From: Glebionis coronaria
Taxonomy: Eukaryota > Streptophyta > Magnoliopsida > Asterales > Asteraceae
Reading direction: 5' to 3'
Assembly (NCBI GenBank): GCA_025667525.1
Contig: CM046878.1
Span: 93,201,237-93,265,236, forward strand
Length of the DNA stretch: 64,000 bases
A program made the translations under genes and the position numbers. Below are positions 12,503 through 23,227 of the stretch, in pieces (within the stretch, counting starts at the first letter, position 1; each line of letters starts with the position of its first letter). The notes beneath the pieces were generated by a model that saw only the letters and a program-made list of their open reading frames with translations, had not been told where the DNA came from and made no database searches.

Positions 12503-14850
12503 GTTCAATGGATGACTCGACATGTCTTGGTTACACGTTAGATGTTCAATGGATGAGTTGGTATGCATTTGTTAAACGTTAGATGTTTAATGGATGAGTC
12601 GGTATGTGTTGGTTACACGTTAGATGTTCAATGGATGAGTCGGTATGCATTTGATAAACGTTATATGTTCAATGGATGAGTCGGTATGTGTTGGTTATAC
12701 GTTAGATGTTCAATGGATGAGTCGGTATGCATTTGTTAAATGTTAGATGTTCAATGGATGAGTCTGTATGTGTTGGTTACACTTTAGAGGTTCAATGGAT
12801 GAGTCGGTATGTGTTGGTTACACATTAGATGTTCAATGGATGACTCGACATGTCTTGGTTACACGTTAGATGTTCAATGGATGAGTCGGTATGCATTTGT
12901 TAAACATTAGATGTTCAATGGATGAGTCGGTATGTGTTGGTTAAACGTTAGATGTTCAATGTATGAGTCGGTATGCATTGGTTACACGTTAGATGTTTAA
13001 TGGATGAGTCGGTATGCATTGGTTACACGTTAGATGTTCAATAGATGAGTCGGTATACATTGGTTACACGTTAGATGTTAAGTGGATGAGTTGGTATATA
13101 TTGGTTACACGTTAGATGTTCAATGGATGAGTCGGCATACATTGGTTACACGTTAGATGTTCAATGGATGAGTCGGTATGCCTTGGTTACACGTTAGATG
13201 TTCAATGGATGAGTCGGTATGCGTTGGTTACACGTTAGATGTTCAATGGATGAGTCGGTATACATTGGTTACACGTTAGATGTTCAATGGATGAGTCGGT
13301 ATGCATTGGTTACACGTTAGATGTTTAATGGATGAGTCAGTATGCATTGGTTACACGTTAGATGTTCAATAGATGAGTCGGTATACATTGGTTACACGTT
13401 AGATGTTCAACGGATGAGTCGGTATACATTGGTTACACGTTAGATGTTCAATGGATGAGTCGGCATACATTGGTTACACGTTAGATGTTCAATGGATGAG
13501 TCGGCATGTCTTGGTTACACGTTAGATGTTCAATGGATGAGTTGGTATGTGTTGGTTACACGTTATATGTTCAATGGATGAGTCGGTATGCATTGGTTAC
13601 ACGTTAGATGTTCAATGGATGAGTCGGTATGCATTGGTTACACGTTAGATGTTCAATGGATGAGTCGGTATATGTTGGTTACACGTTAGATGCTTAATGG
13701 ATGAGTCGGCATGTCTTGGTTACACGTTAGATGTTCAATGGATGAGTCGGTATGTGTTGGTTACACTTATATGTTCAATAAATGAGTCAGTATGCATTGG
13801 TTACACGTTAGATGTTCAATGGATGAGCCGATATGCATTGGTTACACGTTAGATGTTCAATGGATGGGTCGGTATGCATTGGTTAAACGTTAGATGTTTA
13901 ATGGATGAGTCGGTATGCATTGGTTACACGTTAGATGTTCATTGGATGACTCGGTATGCATTGGTTACACGTTAGATGTTCAATGGATGAGTCGGTATGT
14001 GTTGGTTACACGTTAGATGTTCAATGGATGAGTCGGTATGTGTTGGTTACACGTTGGATGTTCAATGGATGAGTCGGCATGTCTTGGATACATGTTAGAT
14101 GTTCAATGGATGAGTCGGTATGTGTTGGTTACACGTTATATGTTCAATGGATGAGTCGGTATGCATTGGTTACACGTTAGATGTTCAATGGATGAGTCGA
14201 CATGTCTTGGTTACACGTTAGATGTTCAATGGATGAGTCACTGTCTTGGTTACACGTTAGATGTTCAATGGATGAGTCGGTATGTATTGGTTACAGGTTA
14301 GATATCTAATGGATGAGTCGGTATGCATTGGTTAAACGTTAGATGTTCAATGGATGAGTCAGTATGCATTGGTTACACGTTACATGTTCAATGGATGATT
14401 CGGTATGCATTGGTTACACGTTAGATGTTCAATGGATGAGTCGGTATGTATTGGTTACACGTTAGATGTTCAATGGATGAGTCGGTATGTGTTGGTTACA
14501 CTTTACATGTTCAATGGATGAGTCGATATGTGTTGGTTACACGTTATATGTTCAATGGATGAGTCGGTATGCATTGGTTACACGTTAGATGTTCAATGGA
14601 TGAGTCAGCATGTCTTGGTTACACGTTAGATGTTCAATGGATGAGTCACTATGTCTTGGTTACACGTTATATGTTCAATGGATGAGTCCGTATGCATTGG
14701 TTACACGTTAGATGTTCAATGAATGAGTCGGTATACACTGGTTACACGTTATATGTTCAATGGATGAGTCGGTATGCATTGGTTACACGTTAGATGTTCA
14801 GCAAATGAGTCGGTATGCATTGGTTACACGTTAGATGTTCAATGGTTACC
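12503..14850. repeat. Minisatellite, 41-bp unit, about 57 copies
   Basis: Successive copies of GGTTACACGTTAGATGTTC followed by a 22-bp part containing AATGGATGAGTCGGTATG recur every 41 bp (for example AGTCGG at 13581 and 13622). Copies differ by point changes, mainly at the TATGCATT/TATGTGTT/CATGTCTT segment. A few carry indels. No long ORF runs through it. Confidence 0.95.
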
Positions 14851-15310
14851 GAATTAGAATAAATCGAGAAACTAAACGGACTAGATCGGAATGAATTTAG
14901 CAATTAAACTAACCGGGATGATATTATTATTTTATAAATAATAATAACTATTTTATAAATAATCATAATAATATTATTATTTATAACTAATTATAATAAT
15001 ATATAAACAATAATATTTTTTATTTTGACAATAATTATCCCCGTCGACATTTAAACCTATCCCTTGCGACATGTCGCGAGGGATTGTTTACCTGGCGACA
15101 TGTCGCCAGGTAAGGTTTGGGAGAAACGACAAAAGAGGCTAGGTACGTAAATATGCGTTGAAAAGTCAAAAGAATCCCTGGCGACATGTCGCCGGGGAAA
15201 CATAGTCATATCCCTCCCAAAATTTTCAATCACGCGCGCTTTTGGCTAGACGAAAAAGTAAAATGTATCCCCGGCGACATGTCGCCAGGGATTGTCGCGC
15301 GGGGAAAATT
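14851..15310. repeat. AT-rich spacer and internal cluster of CACTA palindromes
   Basis: 14860-15045 is AT-rich (repeated ATAATAATA). Four further copies of the subterminal palindrome lie at about 15061, 15092, 15178 and 15271, and another degenerate one at 15945. Their position 4 kb inside the left end suggests that the minisatellite expanded within an originally compact subterminal region. Confidence 0.7.
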
Positions 15311-15870
15311 TGACCTTCTGATCCAGATCTTCACTTTTCTCATAACACTTATCTTTATCCCAAAAAAACCCACTTCGCTGCTGCTATATCACACCATCAC
15401 CTCCACACCTGCTATCACCATCATCACCACCATCTTTATCATCATTATCATCACCACCACCACTCTCCTCCACACCTACACACGTGCACTGCCACCCCAC
15501 TATCTCCATTCACCGGCACCACCACCACCGCCATCTCCATTCACCAGCACCACCACCACTCTATCTCCGTCCCCTATTAAGGTTTTTTTATATAATTTAT
15601 ATTGTAATTGATAGTATAAGTTTCTTTTTATATATATATTTTTATATTTTATATTGTAATTGATTTTTTTTATATAACTTACATTAAAATTAATAGTATA
15701 ATTGGTTTTGTTTTTACATATCACGTCACCGTAGCCGAGTCCCGATCGTAGCCGAGCCCGGCCATAGCCGAGACCCGACCGCAGCCAAGCCCCGACCACA
15801 GCCGAGCCCCGACCACAGCCACGCCCCGACCACAGCCACGCCTCGACCACAGCCGAGAACCGACCACTCT
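15311..15870 (+). other. Low-complexity C/A-rich leader with 17-bp tandem repeat
   Basis: 15370-15570 is rich in CAC/CCA triplets. 15726-15866 holds about eight degenerate copies of a 17-bp unit (core GCCGAGCCCCGACCACA). A GTATGT donor-like site follows near 15880. It may be the untranslated first exon region of the transposase gene; no convincing protein is seen. Confidence 0.4.
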
Positions 15871-16039
15871 TTAATGGTATGTCTTTTTAATTTTTAATTG
15901 GAATTGATAATACATATTGTTTTTTGTTTAGTTTTTTTAGATTCCCTGGCGACATGTCGTCGGGGATGTCTAAACTTGTTAATTTTTGTTAAATGTAAAT
16001 CCAAACACTCCTTATGTTACCTATTTGATGAGAATAAAT

Positions 16040-16350
16040 TATAATAAGCTTTTTTGGATAAGCTGATTTCAAAGAGGTTATCCTGATAAACTGATCAGAA
16101 TAAGTTATTTGATAACAGCTTATCCTGATAAGCTGTTTGAAAACAGCTTATTCTGATAAGCTTATCGGGATAAGCTGTTTGATAACAGCTTATCCTGATA
16201 AGCTTATCAGAATAAATTGATTGAAAACAACTTATTCTTATAAGCTTGTCGGGATAAGCTGTTTGATAACGACTTATCCTGATAAGCTTATCGGGATAAG
16301 CTGTTTGAAACAGCTTATCCCGATAAGCTTATCAGAATAAGCTATTTTTA
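16040..16350. repeat. Array of GCTTATC palindromes, left copy
   Basis: Alternating direct and inverted copies of AAACAGCTTATCCTGATAAG, joined at AAGCTTATC centres, make this whole block foldable. A matching block lies at 44215-44490, on the far side of the nested retrotransposons. Confidence 0.8.
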
Positions 16351-16516
16351 TTATATGATATAAATGTTTTATTGAACTAAACCTTAGGAATGTTTTAGGA
16401 TTTTAGCGATTAATTTCGGAAAATTCCCGTCTGAAATTGATCAACCTATAGAAAACCCGCCCGAAGTTAATTTATTAGGAATTAACTTTGGAAAGTCCCC
16501 TGTTTGGGACTGCTTT

Positions 16517-16713
16517 TTGAATGTTTTGTCTCATTTAGGATATGAATGCGTATAACCGATTTACTATTTGAGATGATTTCGATAGTGTTTCTCCTTTACT
16601 CATACGAATACGTCTTTAAACACATATTTGGGGAGTTGAGGGGAAATGCTGCCGAAATTTTCTCAAATGGTAAATCGGTTATACGCATTCATATATGAGA
16701 CGAAACATTCAAA
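16517..16713. repeat. Long inverted repeat (about 55-bp arms)
   Basis: The arm from 16517 contains GAATGCGTATAACCGATTTA. Its near-perfect reverse complement ends at about 16713 and contains TAAATCGGTTATACGCATTC. The spacer is about 75 bp. Transcription would give a long hairpin. It may be a small MITE or a foldback relic; no clean TSD was identified. Confidence 0.7.
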
Positions 16714-16967
16714 GAGTGGATTAGGATTGCCTTCCATAGTTGCACTAGGTGAACATACTATTTTCTATACTTGATAATAATATCTTTTATAAATATTATT
16801 ATATAATTATATACTTCATAAATAATAATTATATATTTTATAATTATTTTTTATAATTTGATATAATACATATTATTATTTATGAAATATATAATAATTA
16901 TTTTTTTTAAATTTCTTGTTTTAATTAAGTTGCATATAATAACTAAATGTATTATTAAAACACAGTT

Positions 16968-19368
16968 ATGGTACTCACTGATAAGAGTTGGACACGGTTA
17001 GAGTGTCATGAGACAGAATTTATATTGCGTCTTACCAATTTGTCAAGTATTCCAGGAAGTTTGTGAATAGTTTAAATCAGATAACATGTCCATGCAAGTC
17101 TTGTCGAACAAGACTCCCGGTACATATCGACCTTCTTTCGAACCACGTTATGAAATCCGGGTTTGACCACTGTTATACAACATGCGTACACCATGGTGAA
17201 CCGGCTCCTCCTACACCTACACCTCCTCCACCACCACCGCCACCACTGCCAATAATAGATAACACAAGACAACCTTTGATTAGTGACATGACATCGTTAC
17301 TTGATGATCTTACCTATATTCCTCCGGACAAGGTTTGCCTGACGACACTCCATCTCTTCATGTGGAAAGCAAAATAGTTTATGTTGGCCACAGAAGATTC
17401 TTACCGCCCCGCCATAAATCCTGGTCTTCATGTGAATTCAATGGTAAACCCAAACACAAGTCCCGTCCTAGAACATTTACCATGGACCAGATTAACGGTC
17501 AACATGCTTCACTTCCAAATCGACTGCCAGGTAAACCTAAGAATTATGAGGGTGTGAAGATAACACGCAATTTTCGTCTTGAGCCTAACTGGTCTAAACG
17601 GTCTATTTTTACGAGCTTGAGTATTGGCCTTTTCTTTCACTAAGACACAATTTAGACATCGTGCATATCGAAAAAAATGTGTTGGAGGCCATCCAGAACA
17701 CTTTGTTGATGAATGGCAAATCTAAAGACACTGTCATATAATGATGCAATGTTTACTTCCTTTCGGACTTCAGGAATACTTGCCTGATAAGATTGCAAGA
17801 TCACTGATCGACCTATGTAACTTGTTTAAGAAACTCTGCTCTGCAACTTTAATGGTGGATCACATGTTGAATGTTGTAAATAAGGTGGTTGACATTTTGT
17901 GAGATCTTGAGCTCATATATCCTCCTGATTTCTTTGACATTATGGTTCACTTGGTTATCCATTTACCTGATGAGGCCATTGAAGGCGGGCCTATCCGCCC
18001 CCGGTGGATGTATCCATTTGAAAGATACATGAAAGAGCTAAAAGGTTATGTACGAAATAAAGCTAAGCCAGAAGGTTCGATTGCGGAGGGTTATGTTGCA
18101 CAAGAAGCATTGACTTTCTGTTCTAAGTATTTTCGGGATGATGTTACCACTAAGTTTAATCGTCTCGACCGTAATGTGGACACCCCCTCCTCCCCCAACG
18201 TGTCAGTTTCAGATGTTCCGATCAGTATAAAAAAGGATGTATACCACATCTTGAGAACCCTGCTAGTTAACCCGATTGGGAAAAAGTCGTTTATTCTGTT
18301 CCCTTATCAAGAGTTCAAGAAAATAGAATGGTATGTACTAAACAACAGTCCTGAAATCGACAAGTACATTTCCGAGTTCAAGAGGTACGCGTTTTTTATT
18401 TTATTTTGAAACTTCTTTTTCTTAACAATAACGACTTATTCTAATACCATGAACATTTTTTAGATTATATCGTGACAAAGACACGAAAAAAGAATTCCCC
18501 GCCTGGTTTGGGAAGAAGGTAAACTTAGACTTATCTTGTGTACTTACCTGTAAAAAAAATAATATTATTATAAATAGTTTTCTGTATCTAATCCTTTATT
18601 CCTCATAGATCCGTCAACGTCATGTAGACAATGACAAAGACCCAGAGGTTATCAGAACCAACGAGTTATTCGCTTTGACTTGTGGATCATCACCGAATCC
18701 AATCTCACTAAACTCTTGCGTAGTCAACGGTGTGAGGTATGTCGTGCACAGTCGCGATGAACGTCGTACAACTCAAAACAGCGGCATTTGTGCGCCTGGC
18801 CCTAACAACACAATGGCATATGGTCAGCTTCAACAGATCCTCGTGTTTCATTATTTGTCGTTCAGTGTTGTGTTGTTCCGAGTTAAGTGGTTCGACACTC
18901 GCCCCACATTACGTAAACAACGTCTTATCTATAGAAACAACATGACAACTCACCGACACAAGAGCTGAGTGGTGGAAAGATGATCAATTCATTCTCGCAA
19001 CACAACTCAAACAAGTCTTCTACATTGAAGATAAGAACAAACCCAACTAGAAGGTCGTTGAACATGTTAATCATAAAAAGTTTTCCAACGGGGGTGTCAT
19101 AGTGTCAGATGCCGTTCCTCATGTTATATTTTTCGACAACTCATCTGATCTACCACTTTCCACTGATTTGAATGACTTGGGAGATGTGACCTTGCATATA
19201 GATGGCCAATCAACGAAGGTTGATGCACCGTCAATTATCATCGATGTTGATGACGAAGACGATGGTATTATTGATGATGAAGACGTCCCTCATGATTTAA
19301 GTGATGAAGAACGTGTGAATGATGATGATGGTGAAGACAAAGTTTATTCCAGTGAAGAAGAAGATTGA
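16968..19368 (+). pseudogene. CACTA TNP2-type transposase gene, decayed
   Basis: The ATG is at 16968. The transposase-associated domain (NSLNQITCPCKSC, about 17066-17104) is reached after a one-base frame change. The TNP2 (Transposase_21) core appears at about 17390-17700 with VGHRRFLPP and LEPNWSKRSIF. A DUF4218-like part (DIMVHLVIHLPDEA, PIRPRWMYPFERYMK, SIAEGYVAQEALTF) covers 17890-18384. Two short introns fit GT-AG rules (18385-18463 and 18519-18608). A DUF4216-like part (NSGICAPG, VVLFRVKWFD, and a frame with WWKDDQFILATQLKQVFYIED) runs to 19060, then an Asp/Glu-rich tail ends at 19368. Stops and frameshifts between the domains rule out a working enzyme. In the family this protein performs cut-and-paste transposition. 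Confidence 0.85.
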
Positions 19369-19538
19369 CCTTTAGTTGTAACTTGCAAAAGACACTTATT
19401 TATTTGAATGAATGAATCTAATTGTTGTGGATTGTTTAAATGTCTATATTTAGTTAGATGTGTTGTATTTGGATTTGTGCATGCTTATATTATTTTGTTC
19501 ATGAATCTGTCTATGTTATGCTAATTGTACTTGTACAG

Positions 19539-20028
19539 ATGTCAGCAGATGTTGCACGATCACACGGTGGTGACGGTGGTGGTGAGGATGAACCTCCTAC
19601 GCCAAACATCTGCAACGGTTGCCTCGCCTTATTTAGAAATAAAGGTAAGAATATTTGGATTATTGTAACACAATCATAAATTTGGTGCATATATATATAT
19701 GTTTCTTGCCTTGAATTTTTATGACTTTGTCACTCACTTGATTTTTGCAGGCAAAGGCAAAAGAAAAGAAAATTTGGGCGGCAAAGAGGTCGGTAGAAAG
19801 ACTCGGGGCATTACCCGATGTCTTGATTTGTTGAGCGAAGTTGACTTGCATGGCCCTGTCCCGATAAATTTTGACGAACAACCACCCTCTTTCCGGCCTC
19901 TCGACACGCATGCTCAGCAGTTTTCTAATTACGTCGGGGATTGTATCAGGAGTCTCGTGCCAATGTACTACCCAAGTTGGAATGATGTCCCTACAGAGAT
20001 CGAGACGAGCGTTTGGGCGAACATAGAG
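19539..20028 (+). pseudogene. 5' part of CACTA second gene (Transposase_24-type)
   Basis: The ATG follows a TTGTACAG acceptor at 19538. Exon 1 runs to 19644 (GTAAG donor). Exon 2 runs from 19751 (TTTTTGCAG) to 20028 (GTCAGT donor). The product is Gly/Asp-rich at first, then RKTRGITRCLDLL and a domain ending YYPSWNDVPTEIETSVWANI, the N-terminal part of the Ptta/En/Spm family (PF03004). The next exon is at 44613, so the 24 kb copia insertion lies in the intron between them. The frame of this half is open. Confidence 0.75.
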
Positions 20029-20180
20029 GTCAGTTATCATTTTTAAGTTTATAACATTATTGTGTTTATTTATTTAATGGTGTATATATTTAAATAAATT
20101 TGTTTATTTATTTATATCATATAAATAAATAAAAAATTTAAATAAATATACAAATTGTATCTTATTTATTTATATCATAT

Positions 20181-20698
20181 TGTTGGGAATAAATTACAGC
20201 CAGTCTACTTGAGCGCTGACAAGAGTAAAACAAGCGTTGACAGGAGTAAAACAAACGCTGACAGATCAAGCGTTGACAAGGCAAAGTCAAGCGTTGATAC
20301 ATTGAAGACAAGCACTGATGGAAGGATATGATCTACACGTTTATTATATTCTAGATTACTTCTAGTAAAGATAGGAACAACAATGTATTTTCTATATTTA
20401 TCTTTACCTAGAATAGTTGATACGTAGATTATTGTACAAGGCTTCTTATGTCTATAAAAGAAGACCTTTAGGTTATTGTTCAATATAAGTTTTCATACGT
20501 TAAAACACTTTCATTGTAAGCAAGTTTGATATCATTAATCAAAGTGAAAGTTTGTTTTAATCTTGTGTGTTCTTGTTTAAGTGTTAATTCCGCATAACAC
20601 TTAGATTATCATATACATATACAAAGGTTTCTCTAAGTGTATTACTTGATCTAATCTCGTATACATAAAGCTAAATCGATCTAAGTTTGGGATCAACA
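20181..20698 (+). repeat. 5' LTR, outer copia
   Basis: TG...CA ends. It differs from its 3' partner at about five positions over 518 bp by eye. The first 180 bp carry six copies of the CGCTGACA/CGTTGACA motif. A TATA box (CTATAAAAG) lies at 20452-20460. Confidence 0.95.
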
Positions 20699-20700
20699 AG

Positions 20701-20712
20701 TGGTATCAGAGC
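20701..20712 (+). promoter_or_regulatory. Primer-binding site, outer copia
   Basis: TGGTATCAGAGC, two bases after the LTR, is complementary to the 3' end of initiator Met-tRNA, the usual copia primer. Confidence 0.9.
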
Positions 20713-20761
20713 TTGTTGAGGAACTTTTGATCTCAAAGAACACAAAAACCCTAAAAACATC

Positions 20762-22586
20762 ATGTCAAATCCAGAAGTACCCATCTCCTCCTCACCTTTA
20801 CCAAACCTCAAGATTCCCATGCTTGATGCTGCCAACTTTGAATTGTGGAAATTCAACTTTGAGCAATATTTGGGGATCTATGACTACACTCTCTAGGAGA
20901 TTATTAAATATGGAAACACATTCAATAAAGCCCAAAAGATTGCTAATGCTATTGCTAGAAGAGCAGCTGTTGCTGGATGTTCAGAAGCAGATAAGAGAGA
21001 AAAGCCAGAGGATGGTAGAGCTGTGGCTGCTGAAGACATAGCAAAGAAAAGGGTTGATATGAAAACCCTAAATATTTTGAAACTCTCTTTGGGACAAGAG
21101 AACCAACATAAATACAGAGGTTATGAATATGCTAAAGACCTTTGGGCAGCTCTTGAAGTTGCATATGGTGGCAATGAAGATACTAAGGAAGAGAAGAAGA
21201 AGCAACTCATGCATGATTATGCTATCTTCAAGGCTCAACCTAATGAAAAACTTAGCAGTGTGAGAAGCAGATTGCTTGACATTACAAGCAAATTGTCCTT
21301 CATGGGGACACAACTTGGTGATGTTGACATCAATGCCACTTTTCTTAAAAGTCTTGGTGAGGCATGGAAGATTGAGGCAAGATCTATACTTGCCAACAAC
21401 ACTCACAAAAGTTCTACTTTTGATGACATCTACAACAAACTGAGGCTATTGGAAGATGAAACTCTTTTGGAGCATGGAAGCAAGTCTACCAACAGTAATA
21501 TGGCCTTCTTCTCACATAGTGAAGGTCAATTTAATCAGAAGGAATCTTACATGCATCCAGTTACTGGATCATCATGTGTCAACACTGGAACATGTCTTGT
21601 CAGCGCCTCATATTCAGACGCTGACACATACAAAAGTGACTCACCAAGAGTTAAACCTGCTGGTTTGGATCTGGATACTGTATGTGCTTATATTGCTTCT
21701 TTTCCCAATGGTTCAGTGATTACATATGAGGACCTTGAGCAGATAAGTGATGAGCACTTGGAAGAGATGGATATTAAGTAGAACATGGCTCTTGCTAGTA
21801 TAAGAGCAAACAGGTGGAATAGAAGGTTTAAGAAGAAGATGACCTTCAATGCAAAGGACACTGTTGGATTTGATAAATCCAAAGTTGAGTGCTACAACTG
21901 TCATCGTATGGGGCACTTCATGAGGGAATGCAGATCTCCTAGAAGATTTGATGCTGGCAAACCTTCAAGCCAAATTGTTAAGGCTCAGGTCCCTAAGGCC
22001 ATGGTTGCAGTTCAAGGAATTGATGGTATGGGATGGGACTGGATCTATTTGGCTAAGAATGGGGAAGAGGATAAAGCTTTGGTTGCTGAGATAGAAGAAG
22101 AAGAGCATGTTCAATATGCTCTCATGGCACACTCCTCCTCTTCATCTGATAATGAGGTATACGATGATGCTTTTTGTAGTAAGGGTTGTAGGTTAAATAC
22201 TGAGAAACTTAACAAAGAGGTGTTAAGATTACTAGATGATGTGAGTATTGAGAGATGCAAACTGTCTAACTATCAATTAGCTCTCACTCAAACTGAGAAG
22301 ACAGTTTCTGAGTACAAGAAAATGGAATTTGATTTAAAAGATAAAATAAATATCTTAAAACATGAGTTGAATGCTAGCAATGATATTAGGAGCATTATGG
22401 AAAGGGTTAATGGTGAGCTACAAGCTAAGTTAGATGAAGACATTAAGAATAAAGATAATGTTGACCTTAAAATTCAGAGATTTGATAGGGCCACACAAAC
22501 CCTAGGAGAATGTGTGAATAAACAAAGGGATCCTAAGGACATGACTGGGATTGGGATGAAAGACTACTCTGTGGTTCCACCACCTG
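20762..22586 (+). pseudogene. Outer copia gag, 5' part
   Basis: From ATG 20762 one frame runs to the inner-element insertion. It carries a UBN2-type copia gag domain, the zinc knuckle [14 protein letters not shown] and a coiled region ([14 protein letters not shown]). There are two nonsense changes: TAG at 20894-20896 and TAG at 21779-21781. Both are Trp (TGG) in the inner element, so single G-to-A changes explain them. The gene continues at 34654 after the insertion. Confidence 0.9.
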
Positions 22587-23113
22587 TGCTGGGAATAAAT
22601 TATGGGTCAGTTCACTAGACGCTGATAAGAAGAGTTCAAGCACTGATAAGAAGACATTGGATGCTGACAGCCAAGCATTGACAGTTAGGAAAGTCAACGC
22701 TGATAGCCTGGAAGACAAGCACTGATGGAAGTTATCTTATACGAATCTTTTGTTTCTTTATTTGTATATGGTAAAGATAAACTCGACATTGTATTTTTCA
22801 TTATTATCTTTACCTAGAATAGTTGATTCGTAGCTTCTTGTACAAGACTTCTTAATCTATAAAAGAAGATCTTTTAGGTTAATGTTAATCATCAGTTATA
22901 ATAAGTTTTCACAAGTTAAACCTCTTTCATTGTAATCAAGTTTGATTATTCTAATACAAGTGAAAGTTTGTTTAACATCTTTGTGTTCTAGGTTAAGTGT
23001 TAATTCCGCATAACACTTAGTTACTTTGTTCATAAGCAAAGGTTTCTCTACGTGTATCACTTGATCTAATCTCGTATACACAAAGCTTAATCGATCTAAG
23101 TTTGGGATCAACA
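22587..23113 (+). repeat. 5' LTR, inner copia
   Basis: It starts TGCTGGGAAT (the 3' LTR has TGTTGGGAAT). About 12 substitutions plus two indels separate it from 34113-34648, by eye. Several are C-to-T or G-to-A changes at CG sites inside the CGCTGACA motifs. A TATA box (CTATAAAAG) lies at 22857-22865. Confidence 0.95.
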
Positions 23114-23115
23114 AG

Positions 23116-23127
23116 TGGTATCAGAGC
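23116..23127 (+). promoter_or_regulatory. Primer-binding site, inner copia
   Basis: TGGTATCAGAGC, three bases after the 5' LTR, is complementary to initiator Met-tRNA. Confidence 0.9.
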
Positions 23128-23159
23128 TTGTTGAGAAACTTTTGATCTTTAAGTAACGC

Positions 23160-23223
23160 AAGAACCCTAAAACACCAAAAACCCTAAAACAACAAAACCC
23201 TAAAATTCTCAAAACCCTAAAAA
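23160..23223 (+). promoter_or_regulatory. Telobox-like AACCCTAAAA array in gag leader
   Basis: Four copies of ACCCTAAAA spaced about 15-18 bp fill the leader just before the gag ATG at 23228. This is the plant telobox sequence, often found near transcription starts. The outer element has only two such motifs here. Confidence 0.6.
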
Positions 23224-23227
23224 CATC

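Noticed and set aside
12503..14850. CRISPR-like regularly spaced repeat
   Set aside because: The repeats are contiguous 41-bp tandem units with no unique spacers, in plant transposon DNA.
15186..15611. 141-codon plus-strand frame, Thr/Pro/Ile-rich
   Set aside because: It starts inside a CACTA palindrome and runs through low-complexity CAC/ATC repeats; composition artefact.
19660..20040. 126-codon minus-strand frame
   Set aside because: Antisense shadow of the CACTA second gene exon, which has splice sites and family motifs on the plus strand.
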